Of a stretch of DNA of 64,000 bases, positions 52,685 to 61,312 are shown piece after piece; within the stretch, counting starts at the first letter, position 1; every line of letters begins with the position of its first letter. The translations under genes and the position numbers were made by a program. Source of the stretch: VRUE01 sp963730315 (GTDB lineage: Bacteria > Actinomycetota > Thermoleophilia > Solirubrobacterales > 70-9); contig CAVSRD010000004.1 of the NCBI GenBank assembly GCA_963730315.1, positions 53,646 to 117,645 on the forward strand. The letters are read 5' to 3'. The notes below the pieces were generated by a model, which saw only the letters and a list, made by a program, of their open reading frames with translations, was not told where the DNA came from and made no database searches.

Positions 52685-53981
52685 GGTTCCCCTCCGATCT
52701 TGGCCAGCGCGGCCAGCTCGTCGATTTCGCCCTGCTGGCCCACCTCGATCTGCCTCTGGTCTCCGATCACCCACACGTGGTTGTAGAAGGCGCGCGTCGG
52801 GTCCGTGGTGTAGCCCGGCTTGACATCGAGCAGGTAGCCGCGCAGCGCACCGGGAAGCCTAGCGGCGTCGTCGGTGAGCAGCAGCGGCCCCCAGGCGCCG
52901 GAGGCCGAGAGCGCCGCTGCGGCGGCAGCGTCGAGCGGCTCGCCGGAGCGCGCGACGACGAAGCCGTGGCCCGGGTCGTTGACGTTCCAGCCGAAGCTGC
53001 CGTTCGCGTAGCGGGCCAGTTCGATCGCGTTGGCGACCGGGTCCTCGCCGGAGACGCGGTGCACGCTGCCGGCGATCTTGGCGATCTCGCGGACCACCTG
53101 CGAGGAGATCGCCGTGGAGGGCCCGAGCACGTAGACGGGCGCCTGCGGATGTCGCTTCAGGGCCGCGGCGGTCGCCTTCGGCAGCGCCTTGGTGCCGCTG
53201 AACAGGACCGGATCGCCGGAGCGCGCCGCCCAGGCGGCGGCGGGCATCGCGAAGGCGGGCTGCGCGGCGGGGACGACGACGACGTGCTTGGGGGGGCGCC
53301 GAACAGCCTGTCGCGCAGGGCGGCGATCGCCGCCGCGCCGGCGGCGCCGGTCGCCCCGATCTCGGTCGTCTTCAAGCCCCTGGGCGCGGCTGCGGCGCCG
53401 AGGACGAACGCCTGGGCACCCCGCGTCTGCTTGCTGCCCGGCGGGTCGAGTGCGTCGAGGGCCTGCGCGCTCGCCTCCGGGAGCCCGCCGGCTTCGGAGA
53501 CCAGGAGCGGCGCCCCGAGCGGCGGGGCCATCAGCACCGAGGCGGCGATCGCGCCCCGCCAATCGGCCGCGTCGACCAGGGCGACGGCGTCTGGACGCTG
53601 CGCCGGCTGGGTCGAGGGGTAGGCGGCCAAGGCGACCGCGGCGGCGTTTGAGGCGGGGTCTCCGCTCCCGACCCTGGTCGTGTTGGCGGTCGCGAACTCC
53701 GGGTAGCCCAGCTCGCTTGCCGGCTGGGAGGGCGGCGTTTCGGCCGGCGCTCCGCCGCCGCTTTCGGCCGGGGCCGGGGCGGGCTCGCTCGAGCTCGTCC
53801 CCCCGCCTCCCGAGCCGCCGCCGAGGATCGCCGCGACGATGAAGACGACGGCGAGCACGAACAGCGCCGCGATCGCCTTTATCGCCGCCGGGACCGGCCG
53901 GCGCCGCGGCTTCGGCGGGGCGGGCGCCGGCGCCTCGCGCGGCTCAGCCACCGGCACCTCCGCGTTGATCGGCCGCGTCAT
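52681..53981 (-). pseudogene. Cell wall-binding repeat (CWB2) surface protein, frameshift at a C7 tract
   Basis: From ATG 53981 the protein has a Pro/Ala-rich cytoplasmic start, one membrane helix (about residues 35-58, IKAIAALFVLAVVFIVAAILGG), a Ser/Gly/Pro linker and CWB2-type repeats: DAVALVDAADWRGAIAASVLMAPPLGAPLLV, then VYVLGPSTAISSQVVREI and VHRVSGEDPVANAIELARY. The frame breaks at seven G on the plus strand (53290-53296, C7 in the gene); one more C would restore it. The whole would be about 433 residues. Error and slipped-strand phase variation are both possible. Confidence 0.75.
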
Positions 53982-53991
53982 ACGGGAGGCA

Positions 53992-53997
53992 ACGCTA
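53992..53997 (-). promoter_or_regulatory. -10-like hexamer before the CWB2 gene
   Basis: On the minus strand TAGCGT ends 10 nt before the ATG at 53981. Confidence 0.35.
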
Positions 53998-54107
53998 CTT
54001 GGCCCGGGCGCGTGCGGCCAAGCGGATTCGACCGAGGTCGCAGACACGCGCAGCGCCACACGCGCCCAACCCTGGCTGGTCGGTCAGCTAAGCTGGTGGA
54101 GGACCGG

Positions 54108-54126
54108 TTGACTGACTAGTCAATCA
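54108..54126. promoter_or_regulatory. Palindromic operator upstream of the acyl-CoA dehydrogenase gene
   Basis: TTGACTGACTAGTCAATCA differs from the site before the thiolase gene by one base in 19. It lies 28 bases before the ATG, downstream of a possible -10 TAAGCT (54089-54094), where a bound repressor would block transcription. Confidence 0.6.
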
Positions 54127-54153
54127 ACAACGCTTCGCCGCAAGGGGGATCGG

Positions 54154-55419
54154 ATGGATTTCGCGCTCAACGAGGAACAGCAGGAGTTCAAGGACAGTTG
54201 CCGGGCCTTCGCCCGCGACGTGATCCGCCCGGTGGCGCGCAAGCACGACGAAGAGGAAAGCACCCCGTGGGAGGTGATCAAGGAGGCGCGCAGGCAGGGA
54301 TTTCACGGCCTCGAGGCCGTTCAGCGCTCGGCCGCCGACGCCGACGGCCAGATGCAGGTGATCTCCGCCGAAGAGCTCCACTGGGGCTGTGCCGGCATCG
54401 CCCTGGCGATCAACGGCTCCGGCCTGGCCGCCGCCGGGGTCGCCTCTTCCGGCACCCCCGAGCAGATCGCCCGCTGGGTTCCCGAGTGCTTCGGGACCGG
54501 CGAAGAGGTCAAGCTCGGCGCCTACGCGGTCACCGAGCCGCAGGCCGGCTCCGACGTGAAGAGCTTGAAGACGACCGCGAAGCGCGACGGCGACGAGTGG
54601 GTGCTGAACGGGACCAAGGTCTTCATCACCAACGGGGGCATCGCCGATGTCCACGTCGTCGTCGCCACCGTCGATCCGAACCTCGGCACCCGCGGTCAGG
54701 CGTCCTTCGTGATCCCCAAGGAGACGCCTGGACTCAGCCAGGGCAAGAAGGAGTCGAAGCTGGGAATCCGCGCTTCACACACCGCCGAGGTGATCCTCGA
54801 GGACTGCCGCATCCCGGCCGAGAACCTGCTCGGCGGCGAGGAGAAGCTGGAGCGCAAGCTGCAGCGCGGCAGGGAAGGCAAGAAATCGCGCGGCGCCGAC
54901 GCGCTCGCCACCTTCGAGATCACCAGGCCGATCGTCGGCGCCTCGGCGCTCGGCATCGCGCAGGCGGCCTATGAGTGGACCCTCGAGTACCTCGACGGCC
55001 GCTCCGAAGGCGGCACGCCGCTGCTGCAGACGCAGCGGATCCAGCAGACCCTCGCCGACGTGGCGACCGAGATCGAGGCAGCCCGGCTGCTGGTCCAGCG
55101 CGCCGCCTGGATGGGGCGCAACGGGATCCCGATGCGCGGCGGCCAGGGCTCGATGTCGAAGCTGAAGGCCGGCGACGTGACGATGTGGGCGACGACGACG
55201 CTGATGGACCTGGTCGGTCCCGACGCCTGGAGCACGGAGTTGCCGCTGGAGAAGTTCCTCCGCGACGCCAAGATCTACCAGCTGTTCGAGGGCACCGCGG
55301 AGATCCAGCGGATGGTGATCGCCCGCATGCAGGCGCGGGAATACTCCGAGCGGCTCGGCTATGCGGCTGAAGTCGCCGCGGAGGCGGTGAAGGAGAAGCG
55401 GGAGCCGGTCGCAGCGTAG
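54154..55419 (+). CDS. Acyl-CoA dehydrogenase
   Basis: A 421-residue FAD enzyme of beta-oxidation. Features are FALNEEQQEFKDSCRAFARDVI, YAVTEPQAGSDVKSLKTTAKRDGDEWVLNGTKVFITNGG (FAD contact), SKLGIRASHTAEVILEDCRIP and YQLFEGTAEIQRMVIARM. A segment of about 12 residues (ERKLQRGREGKKSRG) is inserted before the C-terminal helical domain. The shared operator upstream suggests co-regulation with the thiolase and hydroxyacyl-CoA dehydrogenase genes 10 kb away. It stands alone, with no further gene of the pathway next to it. Confidence 0.93.
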   Translation: MDFALNEEQQEFKDSCRAFARDVIRPVARKHDEEESTPWEVIKEARRQGFHGLEAVQRSAADADGQMQVISAEELHWGCAGIALAINGSGLAAAGVASSGTPEQIARWVPECFGTGEEVKLGAYAVTEPQAGSDVKSLKTTAKRDGDEWVLNGTKVFITNGGIADVHVVVATVDPNLGTRGQASFVIPKETPGLSQGKKESKLGIRASHTAEVILEDCRIPAENLLGGEEKLERKLQRGREGKKSRGADALATFEITRPIVGASALGIAQAAYEWTLEYLDGRSEGGTPLLQTQRIQQTLADVATEIEAARLLVQRAAWMGRNGIPMRGGQGSMSKLKAGDVTMWATTTLMDLVGPDAWSTELPLEKFLRDAKIYQLFEGTAEIQRMVIARMQAREYSERLGYAAEVAAEAVKEKREPVAA

Positions 55420-55482
55420 GTTCCCATCGCAAGCGTAGTTGCAGGCATTAAGCAGCGCCACCTGGCGACTTCGGCGCCTCGC

Positions 55483-55488
55483 TAGCCT
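55483..55488 (+). promoter_or_regulatory. -10-like hexamer before the M23 peptidase gene
   Basis: TAGCCT ends 8 nt before the ATG at 55497, with no Shine-Dalgarno. Confidence 0.45.
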
Positions 55489-55496
55489 GCGTCGCC

Positions 55497-56693
55497 ATGC
55501 TTGAGACTCGTCGTGCCCCGGCGGCTCTGGTCGTCGCCGTGGCGGCGGTCGCCGTCCTGCTCTGCGGAGCCGGCGCGGCGCCGGCCAAGGATCTCCAGTC
55601 GAAGCTCGACGCGCGGGAAGCGAAGCTCTCGAAGGTTCGGCTACGCAAGGGCGTGCTGACGACGACGATCTCCCGCTACCGGGAGCGGATCGAACGGTTG
55701 ACCGGCCAGGTCGCGGCGCTGCGCTCGCGGGAGGCCGCTGTGCGGGTCCGGCTGCGGGCCAAGCAGGCCGAGCTGAACCGCGCGGTCGCCGAGCTGGACG
55801 TCGCCAAGAAGCACCTCGCGGTGGTCAGGGCGCGGCTCAGGCGGGCGCTGGTGGCGCTGCGCGAGCGGCTGGTGGCCATGTACGAGGCCGGCACGCCCGA
55901 CCTGCTCAGCGTGATCGTCGAGGCCGGCGGCTACGAAGAGCTGGTCAACCGAACCGAGTACCTGAACCGGATCCACGGGCTCGACGAAGCGGTGGTCGGC
56001 CGGGTGCGCGAGCTGCGCGACCAGGTGCAGCGCACCGTCGCCCGGCTGCGCGACGCGAAGAACCGGATCGAAGCCGCGCGCGACGCGATCGCCGCCGAAG
56101 AGCAGGCGCTGGCGAGCGCCCGGGCGGCCGTCCAGAGCCGCCAGGCCGAGCTGGTCGCGGCGCGCCGCAGCCGCAAGCGGGCGCTGGCGAAGATGGAAGC
56201 GACCGAGCGGAAGCTGGACGGAGATGTCGCCTCGATCCAGGCCGAGCTCGCCGCGAGGCTGGCCGGGACGGGATCGGCCCCGCTTCCCGCCGGGCCGATC
56301 CGGGGTGGCAACGGCAGCGGCCTGATCTGGCCGGTCGACGGGCCGGTCGTCTCCGGTTTCGGCCCCCGCTTCGGCGGCGGCGAGTTCCACGCGGGGATCG
56401 ACATCGCGGTGCCGAGCGGCACGCCGATCCGCGCCGCGGCGGCGGGCACGGTGCTGTTCACCGAGCCAGAGGCGAGTAGCGGCGGCTACGGAAACTTCAC
56501 CTGCATCGAGCACGGCGGCGGGCTCTCCACCTGCTATGCCCACCAGGCGTCCTTCGCGGTCTCGGCCGGGCAGGCCGTCTCCCAGGGCCAGGTGATCGGC
56601 TACAGCGACTGCACCGGGCACTGCTTCGGCCCGCACGTCCACTTCGAGGTGCGGATCGACGGCGCGCCGACCGACCCGATGGGCTATCTGTAG
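55497..56693 (+). CDS. Secreted M23 peptidase with coiled-coil domain (EnvC/RipM-like)
   Basis: A 398-residue exported protein. A signal peptide spans about 1-27 (ending GAAPAK). A long coiled coil follows (about 30-255, similar to EnvC and mycobacterial or Streptomyces M23 proteins). A LytM domain (about 280-398) keeps the zinc ligands: HAGIDIAVPSGTP (HxxxD) and HVHFEVRIDG (HxH). It should therefore be an active endopeptidase, unlike the LytM-like parts of the hydrolase at 768-3491. The coiled coil in EnvC recruits division partners; here that is inference. Confidence 0.92.
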   Translation: MLETRRAPAALVVAVAAVAVLLCGAGAAPAKDLQSKLDAREAKLSKVRLRKGVLTTTISRYRERIERLTGQVAALRSREAAVRVRLRAKQAELNRAVAELDVAKKHLAVVRARLRRALVALRERLVAMYEAGTPDLLSVIVEAGGYEELVNRTEYLNRIHGLDEAVVGRVRELRDQVQRTVARLRDAKNRIEAARDAIAAEEQALASARAAVQSRQAELVAARRSRKRALAKMEATERKLDGDVASIQAELAARLAGTGSAPLPAGPIRGGNGSGLIWPVDGPVVSGFGPRFGGGEFHAGIDIAVPSGTPIRAAAAGTVLFTEPEASSGGYGNFTCIEHGGGLSTCYAHQASFAVSAGQAVSQGQVIGYSDCTGHCFGPHVHFEVRIDGAPTDPMGYL

Positions 56694-56762
56694 GTCGGTC
56701 GGCGGCTTGCCGGAGCCGGCCGCCAACCGCGGCCGGCAGCTTTCCAGTCACAATGCCGATCG

Positions 56763-58067
56763 ATGACGGAGCGCGGACAGGCAGGCGCGATCGCCGACCA
56801 GATCGCGGGCTCGCCGGTCTTCCCGGCCGGCAGCCGCGTCAACGAGCTGGGACGGCTCGAGATCGCCGGCTGCGACGTGGTCGAGCTGGCCGCTGAGCTG
56901 GGTACCCCCGCCTACCTCTACGCGGAAGACGACATGCGCGGCCGGGCGCGCGCCTACCGCGAGGCGTTCGAGCGGCGCACCGACGACTTCGAGGTCCTCT
57001 TCGCCAGCAAGGCGCTGCCCTGCACCGCCGCCTACCGGCTGTTCGCCGAGGAGGGGCTCTCGGTCGACGTCGCCTCGGGCGGCGAGTTGCATATGGCGCT
57101 GCGCGCCGGCTTCGACCCGGCCCGCATCCACATGCACGGCAACAACAAGAGCGACGAGGAGATCCTCTTCGCCTCGCGGTCCGGGGTCGGCCACCTGATC
57201 CTCGACTCCTTCGACGAGATCGAGCGCTGCGAGCGGCTGCTCGACCGGCCCCAGCCGGTGCTGATCCGCGTCACTCCGGGAATCGTGCCCTCGACCCACG
57301 ACTACGTGCGGACCGGCCAGGTCGACTCGAAGTTCGGCTTCGGCCTCGAAGACGGGCTGGCGGCGCGGGCGATCGAGCGGGTGCTGGCCAGCGAGGTGCT
57401 CGAGCTGGTCGGCCTGCACGCCCACATCGGCTCGCAGATTTTCGAGCTGGAGCCCTACCGGCTGGCGATCGAGGCGCTCGGCGGGCTGGCTGGCGACTGG
57501 TGCCGGGTCGTCAACGTCGGCGGCGGGCTGGGGATCGCCTACACCGCCGAGGACGAGCCGCCCTCGATCGACGGCTACGTCGACGTCAAGGTGCGCGGAG
57601 TCGCCGAGGTGTTCGGGGAGGGGGTCCGGATCCTGGTAGAGCCCGGACGCTCGCTGGTCGGAAACGCCGGCGTCACCGCCTACCGGGTAGGCACGGTGAA
57701 GGAGATCCCCGGCGTGCGCACCTACGTCGCGGTCGACGGCGGCATGTCGGACAACCTGCGGCCGATGCTCTACGGCTCTCGCTACGAAGCTCTGATCGCG
57801 GACCGGGCCGGCGCCGCCCCCGACACCGCGGCGACGGTCGCCGGGATGCACTGCGAGTCGGGCGACGTCCTGGTCCGCGACGCTACCCTCGCCGGGCCCG
57901 CGGTCGGCGACGTGCTGGTCACCCCGGCGACCGGCGCTTACGGCTTCGCGATGGCGAGCAACTACAACGGCGTGCCGCGCCCGCCGGTGGTCTTCTGTCG
58001 CGACGGCGAGGCGCGCGTCGTGGTGCGGCGCGAGATCTATGAGGACCTCACCGCTCGCGATGCCTGA
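56763..58067 (+). CDS. lysA: Diaminopimelate decarboxylase
   Basis: LysA removes CO2 from meso-diaminopimelate to make lysine, with PLP. The 434 residues show LYAEDDMRGRARAYREAF, the PLP lysine in VLFASKALPCTAAYR, VDVASGGELHMALRAG, HAHIGSQIFEL, VGGGLGIAY, EPGRSLVGNAG and the catalytic HCESGDVL. It opens the lysA-hom-thrC-thrB block and overlaps hom by 8 bases. Confidence 0.95.
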   Translation: MTERGQAGAIADQIAGSPVFPAGSRVNELGRLEIAGCDVVELAAELGTPAYLYAEDDMRGRARAYREAFERRTDDFEVLFASKALPCTAAYRLFAEEGLSVDVASGGELHMALRAGFDPARIHMHGNNKSDEEILFASRSGVGHLILDSFDEIERCERLLDRPQPVLIRVTPGIVPSTHDYVRTGQVDSKFGFGLEDGLAARAIERVLASEVLELVGLHAHIGSQIFELEPYRLAIEALGGLAGDWCRVVNVGGGLGIAYTAEDEPPSIDGYVDVKVRGVAEVFGEGVRILVEPGRSLVGNAGVTAYRVGTVKEIPGVRTYVAVDGGMSDNLRPMLYGSRYEALIADRAGAAPDTAATVAGMHCESGDVLVRDATLAGPAVGDVLVTPATGAYGFAMASNYNGVPRPPVVFCRDGEARVVVRREIYEDLTARDA

Positions 58068-59283
58068 CCCGGTCCGCATCGGGCTGCTGGGGCACGGCAC
58101 CGTTGGCGGCGCCTTCGCAACGCTGCTCTCCGAGCGGGCCGGGGCGGTCGAGGCGGCGACCGGGCGGAGGCCGCAGCTGGCCGGAACGCTGACCCGCTCG
58201 GAGGGCGATTTCAGCGAGATCCTCGGGCGCTCCGAGCTGATCGTCGAGCTGATCGGCGGCACCGACCCGGCGCGCGCCTACGTTCTCGACGCGCTGCGGG
58301 CGGGGCGGTCGGTCGTCACCGCCAACAAGCAGCTCCTCGCCCAGCATGGCGAGGAGCTGTTCGGAGTCGCCCGCGAGGCGGGCGCGCAGTTGCGCTTCGA
58401 GGCAGCGGCAGCGGGTGTGATCCCGATCGTCCGCACGGTCCAGGAGAGCTTCGGGGCGATCGAGATCGACAAGGTCTTCGGGATCGTCAACGGCACCACC
58501 AACTTCATCCTCACGGAGATGGCGGCGACGGGCGCCGCCTACGGGGACGTCCTCGCCCGCGCCCAGGAGCTGGGCTACGCGGAGGCCGACCCGACCGAAG
58601 ACGTCAATGGCGCCGACGCGGCGGCGAAGATGGCGATCCTCGCCCGCCTCGCGTTCCACACGCCGGTCACGCTCGACCAGGTCCCCTACGAGGGGATCGA
58701 GCAGGTCAAGCCCGACGACCTCGCCTACGCCAAGGAGCTCGGCCTCTCGCTGAAGCTGCTCGGCGTCGCCGAACGCCGCGCCGGCGGGATCAGCGTCCGC
58801 GTCTTCCCCTGCTTCCTCTACGGCGGCCACCCGCTGGCACCGGTCGGCGGGCCGTTCAACGCGGTGATGGTCGAGGCTCCGGCGATCACCGAGGTGACGA
58901 TGTCCGGCCCGGGGGCCGGCGGCGTCGAGACCGCCGCCGCGGTGCTCGGCGACGTCGTCTCGATCCTCGCCGGCGAGGTGCCCGTCCACGAGGCCCGCGA
59001 GCGCCTGCCGCTGGTTACCGACCTCAGCTCCTCGTTCTACCTGCACCTCGAGGTAGCCGACGAACCCGGCGTGCTCGCCAAGATCGCCCGCGTGCTGGGC
59101 GAGAACGAGATCTCGGTGAAGAGCGTCGTGCAGCGCGGGATCGGCGACGACGCGCGGCTGGTGATGGTCGTCCACGAGTGCCTCGAGTCGCGCTTCTCGG
59201 GCGCGCTCGAGGAGATCGCGGCGCTGGAGGAGCTGCGCTCGGCGCCGCGGGCGATCCGCGTGATCGAGGAGGAGTTCCTCTAA
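58060..59283 (+). CDS. hom: Homoserine dehydrogenase
   Basis: This NAD(P)-dependent enzyme reduces aspartate semialdehyde to homoserine. The 407 residues begin with the Rossmann loop IGLLGHGTVGGAFA. VTANKQLLAQHGEELF, VFGIVNGTTNFILTEM, and the signature ELGYAEADPTEDVNGADAAAKMAIL follow. A C-terminal ACT domain (YLHLEVADEPGVLAKIARVLGENEISVKSVVQ) indicates feedback control, usually by threonine. ATG 58060 overlaps the lysA stop, so translation is coupled. Confidence 0.95.
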   Translation: MPDPVRIGLLGHGTVGGAFATLLSERAGAVEAATGRRPQLAGTLTRSEGDFSEILGRSELIVELIGGTDPARAYVLDALRAGRSVVTANKQLLAQHGEELFGVAREAGAQLRFEAAAAGVIPIVRTVQESFGAIEIDKVFGIVNGTTNFILTEMAATGAAYGDVLARAQELGYAEADPTEDVNGADAAAKMAILARLAFHTPVTLDQVPYEGIEQVKPDDLAYAKELGLSLKLLGVAERRAGGISVRVFPCFLYGGHPLAPVGGPFNAVMVEAPAITEVTMSGPGAGGVETAAAVLGDVVSILAGEVPVHEARERLPLVTDLSSSFYLHLEVADEPGVLAKIARVLGENEISVKSVVQRGIGDDARLVMVVHECLESRFSGALEEIAALEELRSAPRAIRVIEEEFL

Positions 59284-59349
59284 GCGCATGCGGAGCAAGC
59301 GTCAATATCTGATTCTCCGCGCGGCGGAGCATGCGCGAAGGCCTTTGCG

Positions 59350-60381
59350 ATGAGGCCGCTGATCGAGCGGTATCGCGATCGGCTTCCGCTCGAGGAGGGA
59401 GACCCGGTTGTGAGCTTGAACGAGGGATCGACGCCGCTGATCGAAGCGCCGCGGCTGTCGGAGAGGATCGGGGCCAGGGCTTTCCTGAAGTTCGAGGGGG
59501 CGAACCCGACCGGGTCGTTCAAGGACCGCGGCATGACCGTCGCGGTGTCGCGGGCCAAGGGCGGCGGGGCGGAGGCGATCATCTGCGCCTCGACCGGAAA
59601 CACCGCGGCCAGCGCCGCGGCCTACGCCGCCCGGGCCGGGCTGCGCGGCGCGGTGATCGTCCCCGAGGGGAAGATCGCGATCGGCAAGCTGGCGCAGGCG
59701 CTGATGCACGGGGCGCGGGTGGTCGCCCTGCAGGCCAACTTCGACGAAGCGCTGGCACTGGTGCGCGAGCTGGCCGAGCGGCACCCGATCGAGCTGGTCA
59801 ACTCGGTCAACCAGTACCGGATCGAGGGCCAGAAGACGGCGGCCTTCGAGGTCGTCGACGAGCTCGGCGAGGCACCCGGCGCGCTGGCGATCCCAGTCGG
59901 CAACGCCGGCAACGTGACCGCCTACTGGCAGGGATTCCGGGAGCTGGGCGCAGCGCCGTTCCTCTACGGCTTCCAGGCCGAGGGGGCCGCGCCGCTGGTG
60001 CGGGGCGCCCCGGTCGCCGAGCCGGAGACGGTCGCCTCGGCGATCCGGATCGGCAACCCGGCCCGCTGGGAGGAGGCGATGGCCGCCTTCACCGCCTCGC
60101 GCGGCCGCGTCTCCGCCGTCTCCGACGAGCAGATCCTCGACGCCTACCGCTGGCTCGCCGCCGGCGAGGGCGTGTTCTGCGAGCCGGCCTCCGCCGCCTC
60201 GGTCGCCGGCCTGCTCGCCCACGGCCTGCCCGTGGCCGAGGGCGACGCGCCGCCCCAGTCGGTCGTCTGCGTGCTCACCGGGCACGGCCTCAAGGACCCC
60301 GACACCGCCCTCTCCAAAGCCCCGCCGGTGGTCAACTGCGAGAACGACCTCGGCGCCGTCGAGCGCGCGGTGTTCTCATGA
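59350..60381 (+). CDS. thrC: Threonine synthase
   Basis: ThrC converts O-phosphohomoserine to threonine with PLP. The 343 residues show VSLNEGSTPLIEAP, the PLP lysine in KFEGANPTGSFKDRGMT, CASTGNTAASAAAYAARAG, IPVGNAGNVTAYWQGF and a final VLTGHGLKDPDTAL. It lies 66 bases after hom and 16 before thrB, the usual actinobacterial order hom-thrC-thrB. Confidence 0.95.
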   Translation: MRPLIERYRDRLPLEEGDPVVSLNEGSTPLIEAPRLSERIGARAFLKFEGANPTGSFKDRGMTVAVSRAKGGGAEAIICASTGNTAASAAAYAARAGLRGAVIVPEGKIAIGKLAQALMHGARVVALQANFDEALALVRELAERHPIELVNSVNQYRIEGQKTAAFEVVDELGEAPGALAIPVGNAGNVTAYWQGFRELGAAPFLYGFQAEGAAPLVRGAPVAEPETVASAIRIGNPARWEEAMAAFTASRGRVSAVSDEQILDAYRWLAAGEGVFCEPASAASVAGLLAHGLPVAEGDAPPQSVVCVLTGHGLKDPDTALSKAPPVVNCENDLGAVERAVFS

Positions 60382-60397
60382 GCGCGAGGTTCCTGCC

Positions 60398-61279
60398 TTG
60401 ACCGCGCGCCGCCGGCTGGTCCGCGTCCCCGCCTCCACGGCCAACCTCGGGCCGGGCTACGACGTGATGGCGGCGGCCGTGGCGATGTTCCTCGAGCTGG
60501 AGGTGGAGGAGACGGGGGAGTTCTCGCTCGATCCGGGCGGGGTCGACGTGCCGACCGGGCGCGACAACCTGATCGTGCGCGCCTTCGAGAGCCTCCACCC
60601 GGCGGACGGGATCGCCTTCCGGCTCGGCGGCGGGATCCCCGTCGCGCGCGGGCTCGGCTCCAGCGCCGCGGCGATCGTCGCCGGCCTGTTCGCCGCCGAC
60701 CACCTGTTCGAGCTGGCCCTCTCCAAGCAGGAGATGCTGGCCCGGGCGACCGAGCTCGAGGGCCACCCCGACAACGTCGCCGCGGCGATCCACGGCGGCT
60801 TCGTGATCTGCGGCCGCGACGAGTCGGGCGCCCCGACCGCCGCCCGTTTCGACCCCCCCGACGGGCTCGAGGGCGTGGTCGTGATCCCCGCCGAAAAGGT
60901 TTCGACCGAGCGGGCGCGCGAGGCGATCCCGGCGGAGATCCCGCTGCGCGATGCGGTCGCCAATCTCGCCGCCGCCTCCCAGCTCGTGCTCGGCCTGCAG
61001 CGCGCCGACCTCGGGCTGGTCGCTGCCGGCCTCGCAGACCGCATCCACCAGTCTCGCCGCCGCGACCTCTACCCGCGCTCGATGGAGCTGGTCGACGCCG
61101 CCCGCGAGCTGGGCGCGCTCGGGGCGACGATCTCCGGCGCCGGCCCCACCGTCCTCGTCTGGACGACCTGGCAGGACGCCGGCAAGGTCAGCGAGCAGCT
61201 GGAGCGCCGCTGCGCCGGCTGGGCCGAGGTCCAGAGGCTGCCGTTCAGCCCGCACGGCGCCGACGTGCCGGAGCTTTGA
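60398..61279 (+). CDS. thrB: Homoserine kinase
   Basis: A GHMP kinase that makes O-phosphohomoserine from homoserine and ATP. The 293 residues include VRVPASTANLGPGYDVMAAAV, the ATP-binding IPVARGLGSSAAAIVAGLFAAD, EGHPDNVAAAIHGGFVI and GATISGAGPTVLVW. TTG 60398 is used as the start, because it places VPASTAN at the usual distance. Genomic order puts it last in the threonine block although its reaction precedes that of ThrC. Confidence 0.94.
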   Translation: MTARRRLVRVPASTANLGPGYDVMAAAVAMFLELEVEETGEFSLDPGGVDVPTGRDNLIVRAFESLHPADGIAFRLGGGIPVARGLGSSAAAIVAGLFAADHLFELALSKQEMLARATELEGHPDNVAAAIHGGFVICGRDESGAPTAARFDPPDGLEGVVVIPAEKVSTERAREAIPAEIPLRDAVANLAAASQLVLGLQRADLGLVAAGLADRIHQSRRRDLYPRSMELVDAARELGALGATISGAGPTVLVWTTWQDAGKVSEQLERRCAGWAEVQRLPFSPHGADVPEL

Positions 61280-61299
61280 CAGGCGCGGCCCGAGACGAA

Positions 61300-61305
61300 T
61301 AGGAT
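61300..61305 (+). promoter_or_regulatory. -10-like hexamer before the beta-propeller gene
   Basis: TAGGAT ends 7 nt before the GTG at 61313, with no Shine-Dalgarno between. Confidence 0.45.
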
Positions 61306-61312
61306 CCCCGGC

